A stretch of DNA of 64,000 nt, taken from Chitinophaga skermanii (lineage in GTDB: Bacteria > Bacteroidota > Bacteroidia > Chitinophagales > Chitinophagaceae). The DNA is taken from positions 62,001 through 126,000 of the forward strand of contig NZ_QLLL01000012.1 of the NCBI RefSeq assembly GCF_003259335.1. The letters run 5' to 3'. The translations under genes were made by a program, and so were the position numbers. Position 1 is the first letter of the stretch. Every line of letters begins with the position of its first letter. Shown here in pieces: positions 1 to 7,727 of the stretch. The notes below the pieces were generated by a model, which was given only the letters and a program-made list of their open reading frames with translations, did no database searches and had not been told where the DNA came from.

Positions 1-176
1 TGCAAGATACGTAGGCTTGTAAAGAGGCGTTCGAAATGTAAGTCGGCCAACATAATTTGTCCTTGGTAAACTCGCATTGTTTCGAAGCAACCATCACCGT
101 ATCTAAAGGAGCGGTTATCCGCTGTAAACACTGGCTTATCTGCAGCCAGGAATGAACCATTATAACACAATTGCAT
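1..176 (-). CDS. class IV aminotransferase, 5' end only (4-amino-4-deoxychorismate lyase-like)
   Basis: Reading leftwards from an ATG at 176 gives 58 open codons that run off the window edge. Residues 25-33 read RYGDGCFET, the N-terminal signature of fold-type IV PLP enzymes (PabC aminodeoxychorismate lyase, IlvE branched-chain aminotransferase, D-amino acid aminotransferase). The short N-terminus before this motif and the Gly-Asp-Gly-x-Phe-Glu-Thr form favour a PabC-like or generic class IV aminotransferase over IlvE, but the lysine and substrate loops lie outside the window, so the substrate cannot be read. It starts 63 bp after the scoB stop on the same strand and may be co-transcribed with scoAB. 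Confidence 0.75.
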   Translation of the reverse strand, partial: MQLCYNGSFLAADKPVFTADNRSFRYGDGCFETMRVYQGQIMLADLHFERLFTSLRIL

Positions 177-239
177 ACTACAAGGTACTACGATTAATCA
201 CAGTGTTTAGATAAAACAGTTCACGTGCCTTTCTGTTCA

Positions 240-896
240 CTAGAGCTTCATTTCCGGCACATCTGCTGGCACCACTAACCTACCGGCGGTTTTGGCTTGA
301 ATTTCTTCTACAGTTACACCTGGTGCACGTTCTAAAAGGTAAAACCCATTGGGTGTAACATCTAAAACGGCGAGTTCTGTCACAATTTTTTTAACGCAAT
401 GTACACCTGTTAGCGGCAAAGTACAGGCGGGGAGTAATTTACTTTCGCCTTTGGGGTTGGTGTGCATCATAGCCACGATAATATTTTTAGCAGACGCTAC
501 AAGATCCATCGCGCCGCCCATGCCTTTTACCATTTTACCAGGGATTTTCCAGTTGGCGATATCTCCATTATCGGATACTTCCATAGCACCGAGTACTGTT
601 AAATCTACCTTTCCAGCGCGGATCATACCGAAGCTTTCAGCAGAATCGAAGAATACGCCGCCGGGTAATACGGTAACGGTTTCTTTACCGGCGTTAATGA
701 GATCGGCGTCGATATCTTCTTCGTTTGGGTACGGCCCCATGCCGAGCATCCCGTTTTCAGATTGTAGCATAATGGAAATTCCGGCCGGAACAAAGTTCGA
801 CACGAGCGTTGGGATACCGATCCCGAGGTTCACATACATTCCATCTTGTAATTCTTGTGCAATTCTTTTTGCGATACCAAATTTATCGAGGGCCAT
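240..896 (-). CDS. scoB: 3-oxoacid CoA-transferase subunit B
   Basis: This is the beta subunit of the succinyl-CoA:3-oxoacid (or acetoacetate) CoA-transferase, which moves CoA from an acyl-CoA to a 3-oxoacid in ketone-body, short-chain acid or branched-chain catabolism in the cytoplasm. At 218 aa it has the normal length. NLGIGIP at residues 23-29 and SENG at 46-49 are family hallmarks; Glu47 corresponds to the catalytic glutamate that forms the glutamyl-CoA thioester intermediate. It lies 3 bp after scoA, so the two subunits are translated from one message. Whether the physiological donor is succinyl-CoA or acetyl-CoA cannot be told from sequence. Confidence 0.93.
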   Translation of the reverse strand: MALDKFGIAKRIAQELQDGMYVNLGIGIPTLVSNFVPAGISIMLQSENGMLGMGPYPNEEDIDADLINAGKETVTVLPGGVFFDSAESFGMIRAGKVDLTVLGAMEVSDNGDIANWKIPGKMVKGMGGAMDLVASAKNIIVAMMHTNPKGESKLLPACTLPLTGVHCVKKIVTELAVLDVTPNGFYLLERAPGVTVEEIQAKTAGRLVVPADVPEMKL

Positions 897-899
897 AGT

Positions 900-1592
900 T
901 TACATTTTAACGGTACGTCTTTCAATTCTGTTCTCATAATTCGCGCCTTGGAAGATGCGGTGCACATATATGCCTGGCACATGGATTTGATCTGGATCTA
1001 ATTCACCAGGCTGCACTAAATGCTCTACTTCCACGATAGTGATATTGCCTGCTTTTGCCATAGACGTACTAAAATTGCGCGTCGTTTTCCTGAATACGAG
1101 GTTACCCATGGTGTCGCCTTTCCAAGCTTTTACAATTGCAAAATCGGCGTGCAGGGCCAACTCCATCAAGTAATCTTTTCCATTAAAATGACGTACCTCT
1201 TTGCCTTCGGCGATTTCGGTACCCACCCCAGCTGGCGTAAAAAAGGCAGGAATACCCATGCCGGCCATTTGTATACGCGTGGCGAGTGTACCTTGTGGAA
1301 TTAGATCTACCTCCAATTCACCAGACAATAATTGTTTTTCGAACGTTGCATTTTCCCCCACATACGACGACATCATTTTCTTGATTTGCCTAGTTTGTAA
1401 AAGCAAACCCAGCCCGAAATCGTCGACCCCGGCATTATTGGAAATACAAGTTAGATTTTTGACGCCCTTGCGTACGAGGGCAGCGATGGTATTTTCTGGA
1501 ATGCCGCACAATCCGAAGCCGCCTAGCATAAGCGTGGCGTTATCGGCAATATCGTGAATGGCCTCATCTGCATTAGAAACAACTTTATTCAT
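900..1592 (-). CDS. scoA: 3-oxoacid CoA-transferase subunit A
   Basis: This is the alpha subunit partner of scoB. It is 230 aa, the usual size, with the glycine-rich CoA-transferase signature GGFGLCGIP at residues 24-32. With scoB it forms the heteromeric family I CoA-transferase, which interconverts acetoacetate (or other 3-oxoacids) and the CoA ester. The gene is first in a minus-strand operon scoA-scoB-aminotransferase. The 160 bp upstream (1593-1754) separate it from the unrelated DUF4296 gene, and I could not pick out a clear -33/-7 promoter there. Confidence 0.93.
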   Translation of the reverse strand: MNKVVSNADEAIHDIADNATLMLGGFGLCGIPENTIAALVRKGVKNLTCISNNAGVDDFGLGLLLQTRQIKKMMSSYVGENATFEKQLLSGELEVDLIPQGTLATRIQMAGMGIPAFFTPAGVGTEIAEGKEVRHFNGKDYLMELALHADFAIVKAWKGDTMGNLVFRKTTRNFSTSMAKAGNITIVEVEHLVQPGELDPDQIHVPGIYVHRIFQGANYENRIERRTVKM

Positions 1593-1754
1593 ACGAGGAT
1601 TGATTTAACGGCTTTAGCACGCCAATGGCGAGCATACCGTAATGTTTTGGTTACTATATCGTAGTGCACAATGAGTTGCACAGGTTTACATACGATTGTT
1701 TTGCTAACGTGTTGGGGTTTCCTTGGTTGGTTCAAACGTCACAATTACATACAC

Positions 1755-2417
1755 TTAGGAAACGCGAACAGGTGGTTCATATTTACCTCTTCCACGTTCA
1801 AGCGGAAGGTTTCTTAATCTCTTATTAACAGAATCTTTCTGTTGGTTCAATTGCTTCTTCTTATCGATCGCATCTTTTAAGGATGCAGCGCGAAGGGAAT
1901 CGGCTGTTTTCTTAAAGGTTATTTGCTGAATGGAATCAGCGCGTTTATTGATGATGGAATCTGCATTGATTTTATCACCATATATTTTCTTCACCGAATC
2001 TACTTTCTTTTTACGCAAATCATCTTCGGCTTTACGTAACGCTTCTTGCCGCTTCGCTTCCAAAGAATCGGCCAACAAACGTTCACGTTTTACTACTACT
2101 AGCATTGTATCGTATACTTCACGTAATTTATCGGCATGCGATTCGTAATAGCGGTAGCTCTCCATGAACTCTTCTACACTTACATTGTGAATTTGCAAGA
2201 TGTGCAAGTAATCCGTTTTCAAGGTAAGGTCACGTACAGAATCGCTGTGGATAATTACCCCCAGTTCTTGTTCGCGCGAGTTCACATCCGCCAAGTTCAT
2301 ATCGAATAATATTTTCGACATTTTATCTTGTTGGATGATGTTGCTTGGAACTTTCCCCTTATCACCACAAGCAGCTAAAGTGATGGCTGCCGTCAAAACG
2401 AAAAATAATTTGCGCAT
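1755..2417 (-). CDS. DUF4296-type lipoprotein
   Basis: A predicted outer-membrane-facing lipoprotein of 220 aa with no assigned function. The N-terminus MRKLFFVLTAAITLAAC gives a clean type II signal with the lipidated cysteine at residue 17. A globular part follows (residues about 25-105) with the MxxILxDMxLAD-like start seen in DUF4296 proteins of Bacteroidota. The C-terminal half is rich in Lys, Asp, Arg and Ser with a heptad-like pattern, probably a helical or coiled-coil tail. I start it at the ATG at 2417, because the longer reading begins with TTG and puts four extra residues before the signal peptide. It follows the PorD-like gene by 56 bp on the same strand. Confidence 0.7.
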   Translation of the reverse strand: MRKLFFVLTAAITLAACGDKGKVPSNIIQQDKMSKILFDMNLADVNSREQELGVIIHSDSVRDLTLKTDYLHILQIHNVSVEEFMESYRYYESHADKLREVYDTMLVVVKRERLLADSLEAKRQEALRKAEDDLRKKKVDSVKKIYGDKINADSIINKRADSIQQITFKKTADSLRAASLKDAIDKKKQLNQQKDSVNKRLRNLPLERGRGKYEPPVRVS

Positions 2418-2473
2418 AATAGTTGTCAAAAATACTACGATTGTATTAATAAACAGTGGATTTTAACAGCGTT

Positions 2474-3409
2474 TTATTTCGCTGTTTTCAAAGCCTGGTA
2501 GCGCGCTGCATTTGGCACATCGATTTGCGATAGTATCTCTACTGCGCGGGCTTTTTCTTGTGGAGGAGCTTTGGAATAAATCTTTTGTAGTTCGTCGGCT
2601 TTGGAGCGGAAGAACATTTGAAGGAGGATATTATTGGGATTATCTTGGTAGATGGCTTGCATAAGGTTCAGGCAGTTGAGTATAGCGGCACGACCTTTAA
2701 TCATATCGTCGTACATCACATCTAAACCATTCCGGTGATATTGGTATACCACGTCGTGGAACCTGCTGAAGCGCGCATTCAATAAGTTATCTTGGAGCCA
2801 GTAGCGGTTGTTTGTTCCTTCGAAAGCTTTCCAGCCGCTGATATCTTTACCATCGGGTGCGTTATTAACGATATTTTGGGCTTTCTTGAAGAAATTGTCG
2901 CCACCACGGGGAGAAAATGAATCATAATCCAAACCTAGCACAATGTACACGTAGAATGCGACTGTTGCTGTAAGGTTTGACACCATAGCATCGTTACCGG
3001 CAACGCGGTTTTCACTAAACTCTAATGGTTGGAATTCCACGTATTTAAAAGCTACATTGGCATCCATCGTATTCAAAATACTGGTAAGATACCCGGAGTT
3101 ATATACAGGGCGTGTGGCTTGCACCGTTAAACTGGCACGGTACATATTACTACCAAGGTCCTGGTTAATATTGAGCATGAAATTGCAATCAATTCTTTCT
3201 GCAGTGGTGAAGCCATCATCACTCCATTTCCGACCATTGATAAACTCGGTGAGGGCAGATTGTAAAGTATTAAAAATCCTTTTATCTGTAGCACCTGAAA
3301 TTTGGTTAGCTACAACACTTACGTTTGCGCGAATTTCTTGCGCAGTTGCATAATTGTACAGTGCGCTAACGCATAGGATAATGAGTAATGATAGGGCTTT
3401 TTTATGCAT
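2474..3409 (-). CDS. DUF4835 family protein (PorD-like, type IX secretion associated)
   Basis: An exported 311-aa protein with a signal peptide ending near residue 23 (ATAQ). The body matches the DUF4835 family by eye: an early VxVxxxQI segment, then FINxRKWxxDxF and a FxxxERIDCNFMLNI strand. In Bacteroidota this family has been called PorD and linked to type IX secretion or gliding; the exact role is not established and no other Por or Gld gene is in the window. Its start overlaps the end of coaBC by 8 bp, so the two are translationally coupled. The gene usually found next in other Bacteroidota (recN) is replaced here by a DUF4296 gene. Confidence 0.8.
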   Translation of the reverse strand: MHKKALSLLIILCVSALYNYATAQEIRANVSVVANQISGATDKRIFNTLQSALTEFINGRKWSDDGFTTAERIDCNFMLNINQDLGSNMYRASLTVQATRPVYNSGYLTSILNTMDANVAFKYVEFQPLEFSENRVAGNDAMVSNLTATVAFYVYIVLGLDYDSFSPRGGDNFFKKAQNIVNNAPDGKDISGWKAFEGTNNRYWLQDNLLNARFSRFHDVVYQYHRNGLDVMYDDMIKGRAAILNCLNLMQAIYQDNPNNILLQMFFRSKADELQKIYSKAPPQEKARAVEILSQIDVPNAARYQALKTAK

Positions 3410-4610
3410 GTTGCAATTCGATTATAGCAGATACAATATCGTTGGCGATCGCTGTTTTCGACTTTAGAGGAAGCGCTGTTTCTTTGCCTCCTTTTGTGAA
3501 TAAATACACTTTGTTGGTATCATAGTTGAAACCCGCGCCGGCATCATTCAACGAGTTGAGTACAACGAGATCGAGGTTCTTGTCTGTCAATTTCTTTAAC
3601 GCAAATTCGCGTTCATTATTGGTTTCTAAAGAAAACCCTACTAACACTTGGCTGTCTTTCTTTTGAGTGCCGAGCGTTTTTAGAATATCTTTTGTTTTTT
3701 CCAGGTCGATATGCAGGCCTTCATCCTTCTTCTTGATCTTTACATCTGCCACCTGTGCTGGTCTATAATCGGCAACAGCGGCGGCGAGCACGGCTATATT
3801 AGCGGCATCGAAACGCTGGATACATGCATCGAACATTTGTTGCGCGGTTTGCACACGGGTTGTTTGAATCATGGGATGCGTAGTTCCGAGGTTCGTTGGA
3901 CCTAATACTAGTTCAACCTCTGCCCCGTTATTGGCTAAAGCTTCCGCGATAGCAATCCCCATTTTCCCGCTAGAATGATTACTAATAAAGCGCACAGGAT
4001 CAAGCGGTTCTACTGTTGGGCCAGCAGTTACCAATGCTTTTTTACCGGCGAGTGCACCAGACTTGGCGGCTTTTTGTGCGAAATAATGATCAAGGAACGT
4101 CACAATATCTTCAGGCTCACTCATCCTTCCTTCCCCAAATAAACCGCTGGCTAACTCACCTTTATTCACAGGCAACTGTATATGACCGAAAGATTTCAGT
4201 TTATCTACGTTGGCCTTAGTGGCAGGGTGAATCCACATATCTTCATCCATCGCCGGTGCGAACATTACGGGGCAAGTGGCGGATAGATACACAGCGAGCA
4301 GAATATTATCGCAAAGGCCATTTGCCATTTTGGCGAGTGTATTGGCTGAAGCGGGTGCAATAAGCATGGCATCGGCCCATCGACCTAGCATGACATGGTT
4401 ACTCCAGGAGCCATTTTCGCTGATATGTAAACCTACTTCGTTTTTAGAAAGGGTGGATAAAGTGAGGGGGGTAATGAATTGGGTAGCCGAGGATGTCATC
4501 AGCACTTTTACTTCGGCGCCTGCTTTCACGAGTAAACGCACGAGTGTAGCAGCTTTATAAGCTGCGATACTGCCGGAAACGCCGAGTAGAATTTTCTTTC
4601 CTTGTAGCAT
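3402..4610 (-). CDS. coaBC: bifunctional phosphopantothenoylcysteine decarboxylase / phosphopantothenate-cysteine ligase
   Basis: It carries out two consecutive steps of coenzyme A synthesis: ligation of 4'-phosphopantothenate with cysteine, and FMN-dependent decarboxylation to 4'-phosphopantetheine. The N-terminal CoaC half shows VSGSIAAYK (11-19), the conserved His72, PASAN (86-90), NGLCDN around Cys100 and PAMDEDMW (119-126). The CoaB half starts near residue 190 with LVTAGPTxEPLDPVRFISNxSSGKMG and has the KIKKK motif at 291-295. At 402 aa it is a normal fused protein. It lies downstream of rpoZ, separated by a strong terminator-like hairpin, and overlaps the DUF4835 gene. Confidence 0.96.
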   Translation of the reverse strand: MLQGKKILLGVSGSIAAYKAATLVRLLVKAGAEVKVLMTSSATQFITPLTLSTLSKNEVGLHISENGSWSNHVMLGRWADAMLIAPASANTLAKMANGLCDNILLAVYLSATCPVMFAPAMDEDMWIHPATKANVDKLKSFGHIQLPVNKGELASGLFGEGRMSEPEDIVTFLDHYFAQKAAKSGALAGKKALVTAGPTVEPLDPVRFISNHSSGKMGIAIAEALANNGAEVELVLGPTNLGTTHPMIQTTRVQTAQQMFDACIQRFDAANIAVLAAAVADYRPAQVADVKIKKKDEGLHIDLEKTKDILKTLGTQKKDSQVLVGFSLETNNEREFALKKLTDKNLDLVVLNSLNDAGAGFNYDTNKVYLFTKGGKETALPLKSKTAIANDIVSAIIELQHA

Positions 4611-4623
4611 GTAACAAAATAAA

Positions 4624-4651
4624 AGCGGCAGAATGCAATTATTCTGCCGCT
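4624..4651 (-). terminator. hairpin terminator or attenuator between rpoZ and coaBC
   Basis: A perfect 11-bp inverted repeat (4624-4634 with 4641-4651, loop of 6) sits between the rpoZ stop and the coaBC start. On the minus strand it is followed by a T-rich run interrupted by one A, so it can terminate bamD-rpoZ transcripts just before coaBC. Partial read-through would still feed coaBC. Confidence 0.75.
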
Positions 4652-4693
4652 ATGAAGTTAGTATTTTTATAATAACTGTATGCTTAGTTGTGA

Positions 4694-5035
4694 TTAACTA
4701 AACAAATCGTCGTCATTTTTACGGAAATAGATCTTGTTATCCAAGAACTCTTGTGTAGCTTGGATAGGCGAATTAGCCATTCTTTCGTAGAAGCGAGAGA
4801 TTTCGATTTGCTCTTTGTTCTCGTGAACTTCTTCCAAATTATCGGTATGGCTAGCGAACTCTTCTAATTTAGAGTGCAACTCTTCCTTTACAGAAATATT
4901 GATCTGGTTAGCCCTTTTAGCGATAATGGCAATTGACTCGTACAGGTTACCAGTCCTGTTTTTAATATCGGTGGTGTTTTTAGTTTCAACCCAAGGGTTT
5001 AAACTACTGGTTAAGCTTCGCTTTATTTTGCTCAT
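4694..5035 (-). CDS. rpoZ: DNA-directed RNA polymerase subunit omega (Rpb6-like)
   Basis: A 113-aa protein of the RpoZ/Rpb6 type found in Bacteroidota, which helps assemble and stabilise RNA polymerase around the beta' subunit. The core segment TGNLYESIAIIAKRANQI (about residues 29-46) is the conserved helix with the A-x-R-A-x-x-I pattern of omega. The remainder is a charged helical tail. It overlaps bamD by 32 bp (its ATG is inside the 3' end of bamD), and the order bamD-rpoZ-coaBC supports the call. Annotations often leave it as a hypothetical protein. Confidence 0.85.
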   Translation of the reverse strand: MSKIKRSLTSSLNPWVETKNTTDIKNRTGNLYESIAIIAKRANQINISVKEELHSKLEEFASHTDNLEEVHENKEQIEISRFYERMANSPIQATQEFLDNKIYFRKNDDDLFS

Positions 5036-5834
5036 TTTCGAGGGATTTAATATTGTTTTTAGCTAAGTTATAATATTTTTCGGCATCGCCCTTCAATTTA
5101 CTGTTAGGGTAACGGTCTGTAAACTCCAAATACTCTGTAACTACGCGTTCGTAGCGCTCTTTCTGCTTTTCCCAGATACTATTTTTAGCATAAAGGTAGT
5201 AGCTTTTAATAGCCAAGTACTTGTAATCGTCGCTCCTGTCCGAATCGGGGTAATTGCGCATGAGGTTCGTAAAAGACACTCCTGCAGCTTTATAATGCCC
5301 CAAGTTGTAATAAAGTTCACAAGCGTTGTACTCTTTTTTCTCCAGTTTCTTACGGCAGAGTTCAATTACCATATTGGCTTCTGAAACTTTGTCGGAATTA
5401 GGATACGTATTAATGAAAGTTTGCATTGCTGCGATAGCTTTCATTGTATTCGCTTGATCTAACGGCACTTTGGGCGACAGTTTGTAATAGCTATACGACT
5501 GCATATAGTCTATTTCCATGGCCCTAGGGCTGTTTGGAAAGGCATCCAAGTAATTTTTGAAGTGGAAAGTTGCTTGCTGATAGTCCTTCAAATAATAAGA
5601 ACAATACGCGTAGCGATAATATAACCCTTCAAATTTTTCGGTGCCTTTATATACGGGAATAAGTTCATCGTACAGCGTTTGCGCCATGTTGTACTTCTTT
5701 TTTTCGTACATCCGGTCGGCATACGCTAACTTTTGTTCCACGTTATTGGTTCTCTCGATTTTCCGCAACTCCATGTTGCAGGCAGACATACCGACTAAAG
5801 CCACGAGGCTCGCTAAAATGAAAATTTTCCGCAT
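5004..5834 (-). CDS. bamD: outer membrane assembly lipoprotein BamD
   Basis: A TPR-containing lipoprotein of the BAM complex that folds beta-barrel proteins into the outer membrane. The signal MRKIFILASLVALVGMSAC puts the lipidated cysteine at residue 19. The following 250 residues are helical with repeated patterns such as YxxAxxxFxxYLDxFPNSxR, RAxEAxYM-like segments and DRYPNSK, typical of BamD TPR repeats. Length 276 aa fits. The gene starts a minus-strand operon divergent from mraZ across a 408-bp intergenic region. A candidate -7 box lies only 12 bp upstream of the ATG, which would give a very short leader. Confidence 0.9.
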   Translation of the reverse strand: MRKIFILASLVALVGMSACNMELRKIERTNNVEQKLAYADRMYEKKKYNMAQTLYDELIPVYKGTEKFEGLYYRYAYCSYYLKDYQQATFHFKNYLDAFPNSPRAMEIDYMQSYSYYKLSPKVPLDQANTMKAIAAMQTFINTYPNSDKVSEANMVIELCRKKLEKKEYNACELYYNLGHYKAAGVSFTNLMRNYPDSDRSDDYKYLAIKSYYLYAKNSIWEKQKERYERVVTEYLEFTDRYPNSKLKGDAEKYYNLAKNNIKSLENEQNKAKLNQ

Positions 5835-5845
5835 AAAAAGAATCG

Positions 5846-5853
5846 CAAAGTTA
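5846..5853 (-). promoter_or_regulatory. candidate -7 element for bamD
   Basis: The minus strand reads TAACTTTG, an exact match to the Bacteroidota -7 consensus TAnnTTTG. No TTG is found at the proper distance upstream, so support is partial. Transcription would start only a few bases before the bamD ATG at 5834. Confidence 0.35.
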
Positions 5854-6186
5854 CGAATTAAATGTAAATATAAGGTAGCCTGCCATTGGGAGTAGTTAAA
5901 ATTTTGCCAAAACCCACACCAGTTAATAACCTGGGCGCGATATAATAATATTTTCTACCAAAAAATACAAATAAAATACACCGTTGAAAATCGACGAATT
6001 GGGCCATTTGGCCGTTGATGCACCTTTTTTAGCCTTTAAATCACATCAATACTAGCACAATAAACACTTTTTCAACAGTTAAAATATTTTTATCCACACA
6101 CTAGTACCTGAAAACCGCTATAAACGGTTGATTTTAGGCATAGTAACCCTGTGGAAAAAATTTTTAATCCATTTTTTCGTTTAAAA

Positions 6187-6226
6187 GTGGGGAAAAGTGT
6201 TATTTTGTGTTAGAAAATGGAATTAA
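6187..6226 (+). promoter_or_regulatory. MraZ-type operator, four 10-bp direct repeats
   Basis: Four units follow each other at an exact 10-bp step: GTGGGG+AAAA (6187), GTGTTA+TTTT (6197), GTGTTA+GAAA (6207), ATGGAA+TTAA (6217). In E. coli and other bacteria MraZ binds tandem GTGGGN boxes separated by about 4-5 bp in front of its own gene. Only the first box fits well; the others are degenerate. The array ends 16 bp before the mraZ ATG, consistent with autorepression. Confidence 0.6.
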
Positions 6227-6242
6227 AGTACATTTCTCAAGC

Positions 6243-6713
6243 ATGACGGGTTTTTTAGGAGAATACGAAGCAACGCTGGATGCTAAAGGACGCTTCCTGT
6301 TACCTGCCGGTTTCAAAAAGCAGGTCTCAGAAAGTGCGGCCGGTCAGTTCGTAATCAACCGTGGCTTTGAAAAATGTTTGACATTATATCCCATGAACGA
6401 GTGGCAGCCGATTTTTGAGAAGATCAGTGCGTTAAACGATTTTGATCCGAAAGTTAGGGAATTCCGTCGTTACTTTTTAAACGGGGCTACCGTTTTAGAG
6501 CTAGACACAGCGGGAAGGTTATTGTTACCGAAGAACCTAATGGCGCATGCGGGATTGGAAAAAGACATTGTGTTATCGGCGGCGAGCAAGAAGATAGAGA
6601 TCTGGGATAAAATTAAGTACCAAGAGTTCTTTGAAAATTTCTCACCAGAAGCCTTCAGTAGCCTGGCACAGCAGGTGATGGGCGGCGGCAACGACAACCT
6701 GCCGTCTATTTAA
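6243..6713 (+). CDS. mraZ: transcriptional regulator MraZ
   Basis: A 156-aa DNA-binding protein that controls the dcw cluster. It has two SpoVT-AbrB-like domains: GEYEATLDAKGRFLLP near residues 5-20 and ATVLELDTAGRLLLPK near 77-92. I chose ATG 6243 (MTGFLGEYE) as start, because an in-frame GTG at 6207 lies inside the operator repeats and would add 12 residues not found in the family. It is first in the plus-strand dcw cluster, 4 bp before rsmH. The repeated boxes directly upstream suggest autoregulation. Confidence 0.95.
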   Translation: MTGFLGEYEATLDAKGRFLLPAGFKKQVSESAAGQFVINRGFEKCLTLYPMNEWQPIFEKISALNDFDPKVREFRRYFLNGATVLELDTAGRLLLPKNLMAHAGLEKDIVLSAASKKIEIWDKIKYQEFFENFSPEAFSSLAQQVMGGGNDNLPSI

Positions 6714-6717
6714 AAAA

Positions 6718-7638
6718 ATGAAGCATATGGGAGCATCGGAATATCATTTACCAGTTCTTTTACACGAAGTAATTGAACTTTTACAAATAAAGCCAGATGG
6801 CATCTATGTAGATGCTACATTCGGCGGAGGTGGCCATTCAAGAGCCATCTTATCGCATTTGAATGAAAACGGGCGATTAATCGTATTCGACCAGGATGAA
6901 GATGCGTATAATAACCGTATCGACGATCCTAGGGTAACATTTGTACAACATAATTTTAGGCATTTGCAAAGGTTTTTGCGACTGCATAAAGCAATACCAG
7001 TCGACGGTGTTTTGGCTGATTTGGGGGTTTCTTCCCACCAATTTGACACCGGTGAACGTGGGTTTAGTACCCGTTTCGATGGCGACCTTGATATGCGGAT
7101 GGACCAGCGTTCTGAACTAACGGCGGCACAAATTCTTAAAACTTATTCAGAGCAACGATTACAACAGTTGTTCCAAGATTTTGGGGAAGTGACCAACGCG
7201 AAAACACTGGCCAACACTATTGTAACCTTGCGGAAGGCACACCCGGTGCGCACAATTAACGAGTTTAAAGCGTTAATTCAGCCGGTTGTAAAAGGCAATC
7301 CTGCCAAGTACTTAGCCCAAGTGTTTCAAGCCTTGCGAATAGAAGTAAACGATGAACTGGGTGCATTGAAAGATTTATTGCAACAAGCCACGGAAGTATT
7401 AAAACCGGGCGGCCGAATGGCAATTATCACCTTTCACTCCCTAGAAGATAGACTGGTGAAAAATTATATTAAAAACGGTTTATTAGAAATGCAAGACGAC
7501 AATCCGTTTGCCTTCGAAACACCCCCAAAGATTTTTCAACCTGTTACTAAAAAACCGGTAACAGCAGGAGAAGTTGAGCTGAAAAATAACTCCAGGTCGA
7601 GGAGCGCCAAATTACGTGTGGCAGAAAAGTTAGCGTAA
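6718..7638 (+). CDS. rsmH: 16S rRNA (cytosine(1402)-N(4))-methyltransferase RsmH
   Basis: A SAM-dependent methyltransferase (formerly MraW) that modifies C1402 of 16S rRNA at the ribosomal P site. Its SAM-binding loop DATFGGGGH is at residues 32-40. GVLADLGVSSHQFD and RGFSTRFDGDLDMRM follow, and the C-terminal SRSAKLRVAEK stretch is typical. At 306 aa it is the usual length. It starts 4 bp after mraZ. An alternative start at the second Met (residue 4, MGASEYH) is equally plausible. Confidence 0.96.
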   Translation: MKHMGASEYHLPVLLHEVIELLQIKPDGIYVDATFGGGGHSRAILSHLNENGRLIVFDQDEDAYNNRIDDPRVTFVQHNFRHLQRFLRLHKAIPVDGVLADLGVSSHQFDTGERGFSTRFDGDLDMRMDQRSELTAAQILKTYSEQRLQQLFQDFGEVTNAKTLANTIVTLRKAHPVRTINEFKALIQPVVKGNPAKYLAQVFQALRIEVNDELGALKDLLQQATEVLKPGGRMAIITFHSLEDRLVKNYIKNGLLEMQDDNPFAFETPPKIFQPVTKKPVTAGEVELKNNSRSRSAKLRVAEKLA

Positions 7639-7727
7639 AGAGCAAGCTTGGCGCGCACCTATCCTTCCCTTCCCTAGCTTATGTAAGTAAACATTTAATA
7701 ATTATTGTAAAAGCAGTATAGTTAAAC

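Larger units (their letters stand above)
5835..6242. other. divergent bamD / mraZ intergenic region
   Basis: A 408-bp AT-rich region without a credible gene. It holds, from left to right: a -7-like TAACTTTG on the minus strand (5846-5853) for bamD, a short GGCCA-TT-TGGCC palindrome (6002-6013), a perfect DnaA-box 9-mer TTATCCACA (6090-6098), a near-match TGTGGAAAA (6150-6158), and the repeated MraZ-type operator (6187-6226). The dcw promoter must lie here, but I see no full -33/-7 pair for it. Confidence 0.6.

Noticed and set aside
1020..1304. Plus-strand frames over scoAB and similar long opposite-strand frames over ftsZ, nuo and TPR genes
   Set aside because: They are shadows of well-supported genes with no independent motif, start or promoter.
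1593..1754. tRNA-like GGTTCAAAC stretch near 1730
   Set aside because: No acceptor stem or anticodon arm can be folded around it.
6207..6242. N-terminal extension of MraZ from GTG 6207
   Set aside because: It runs through the operator repeats and adds residues that do not belong to the family; ATG 6243 gives the usual start.
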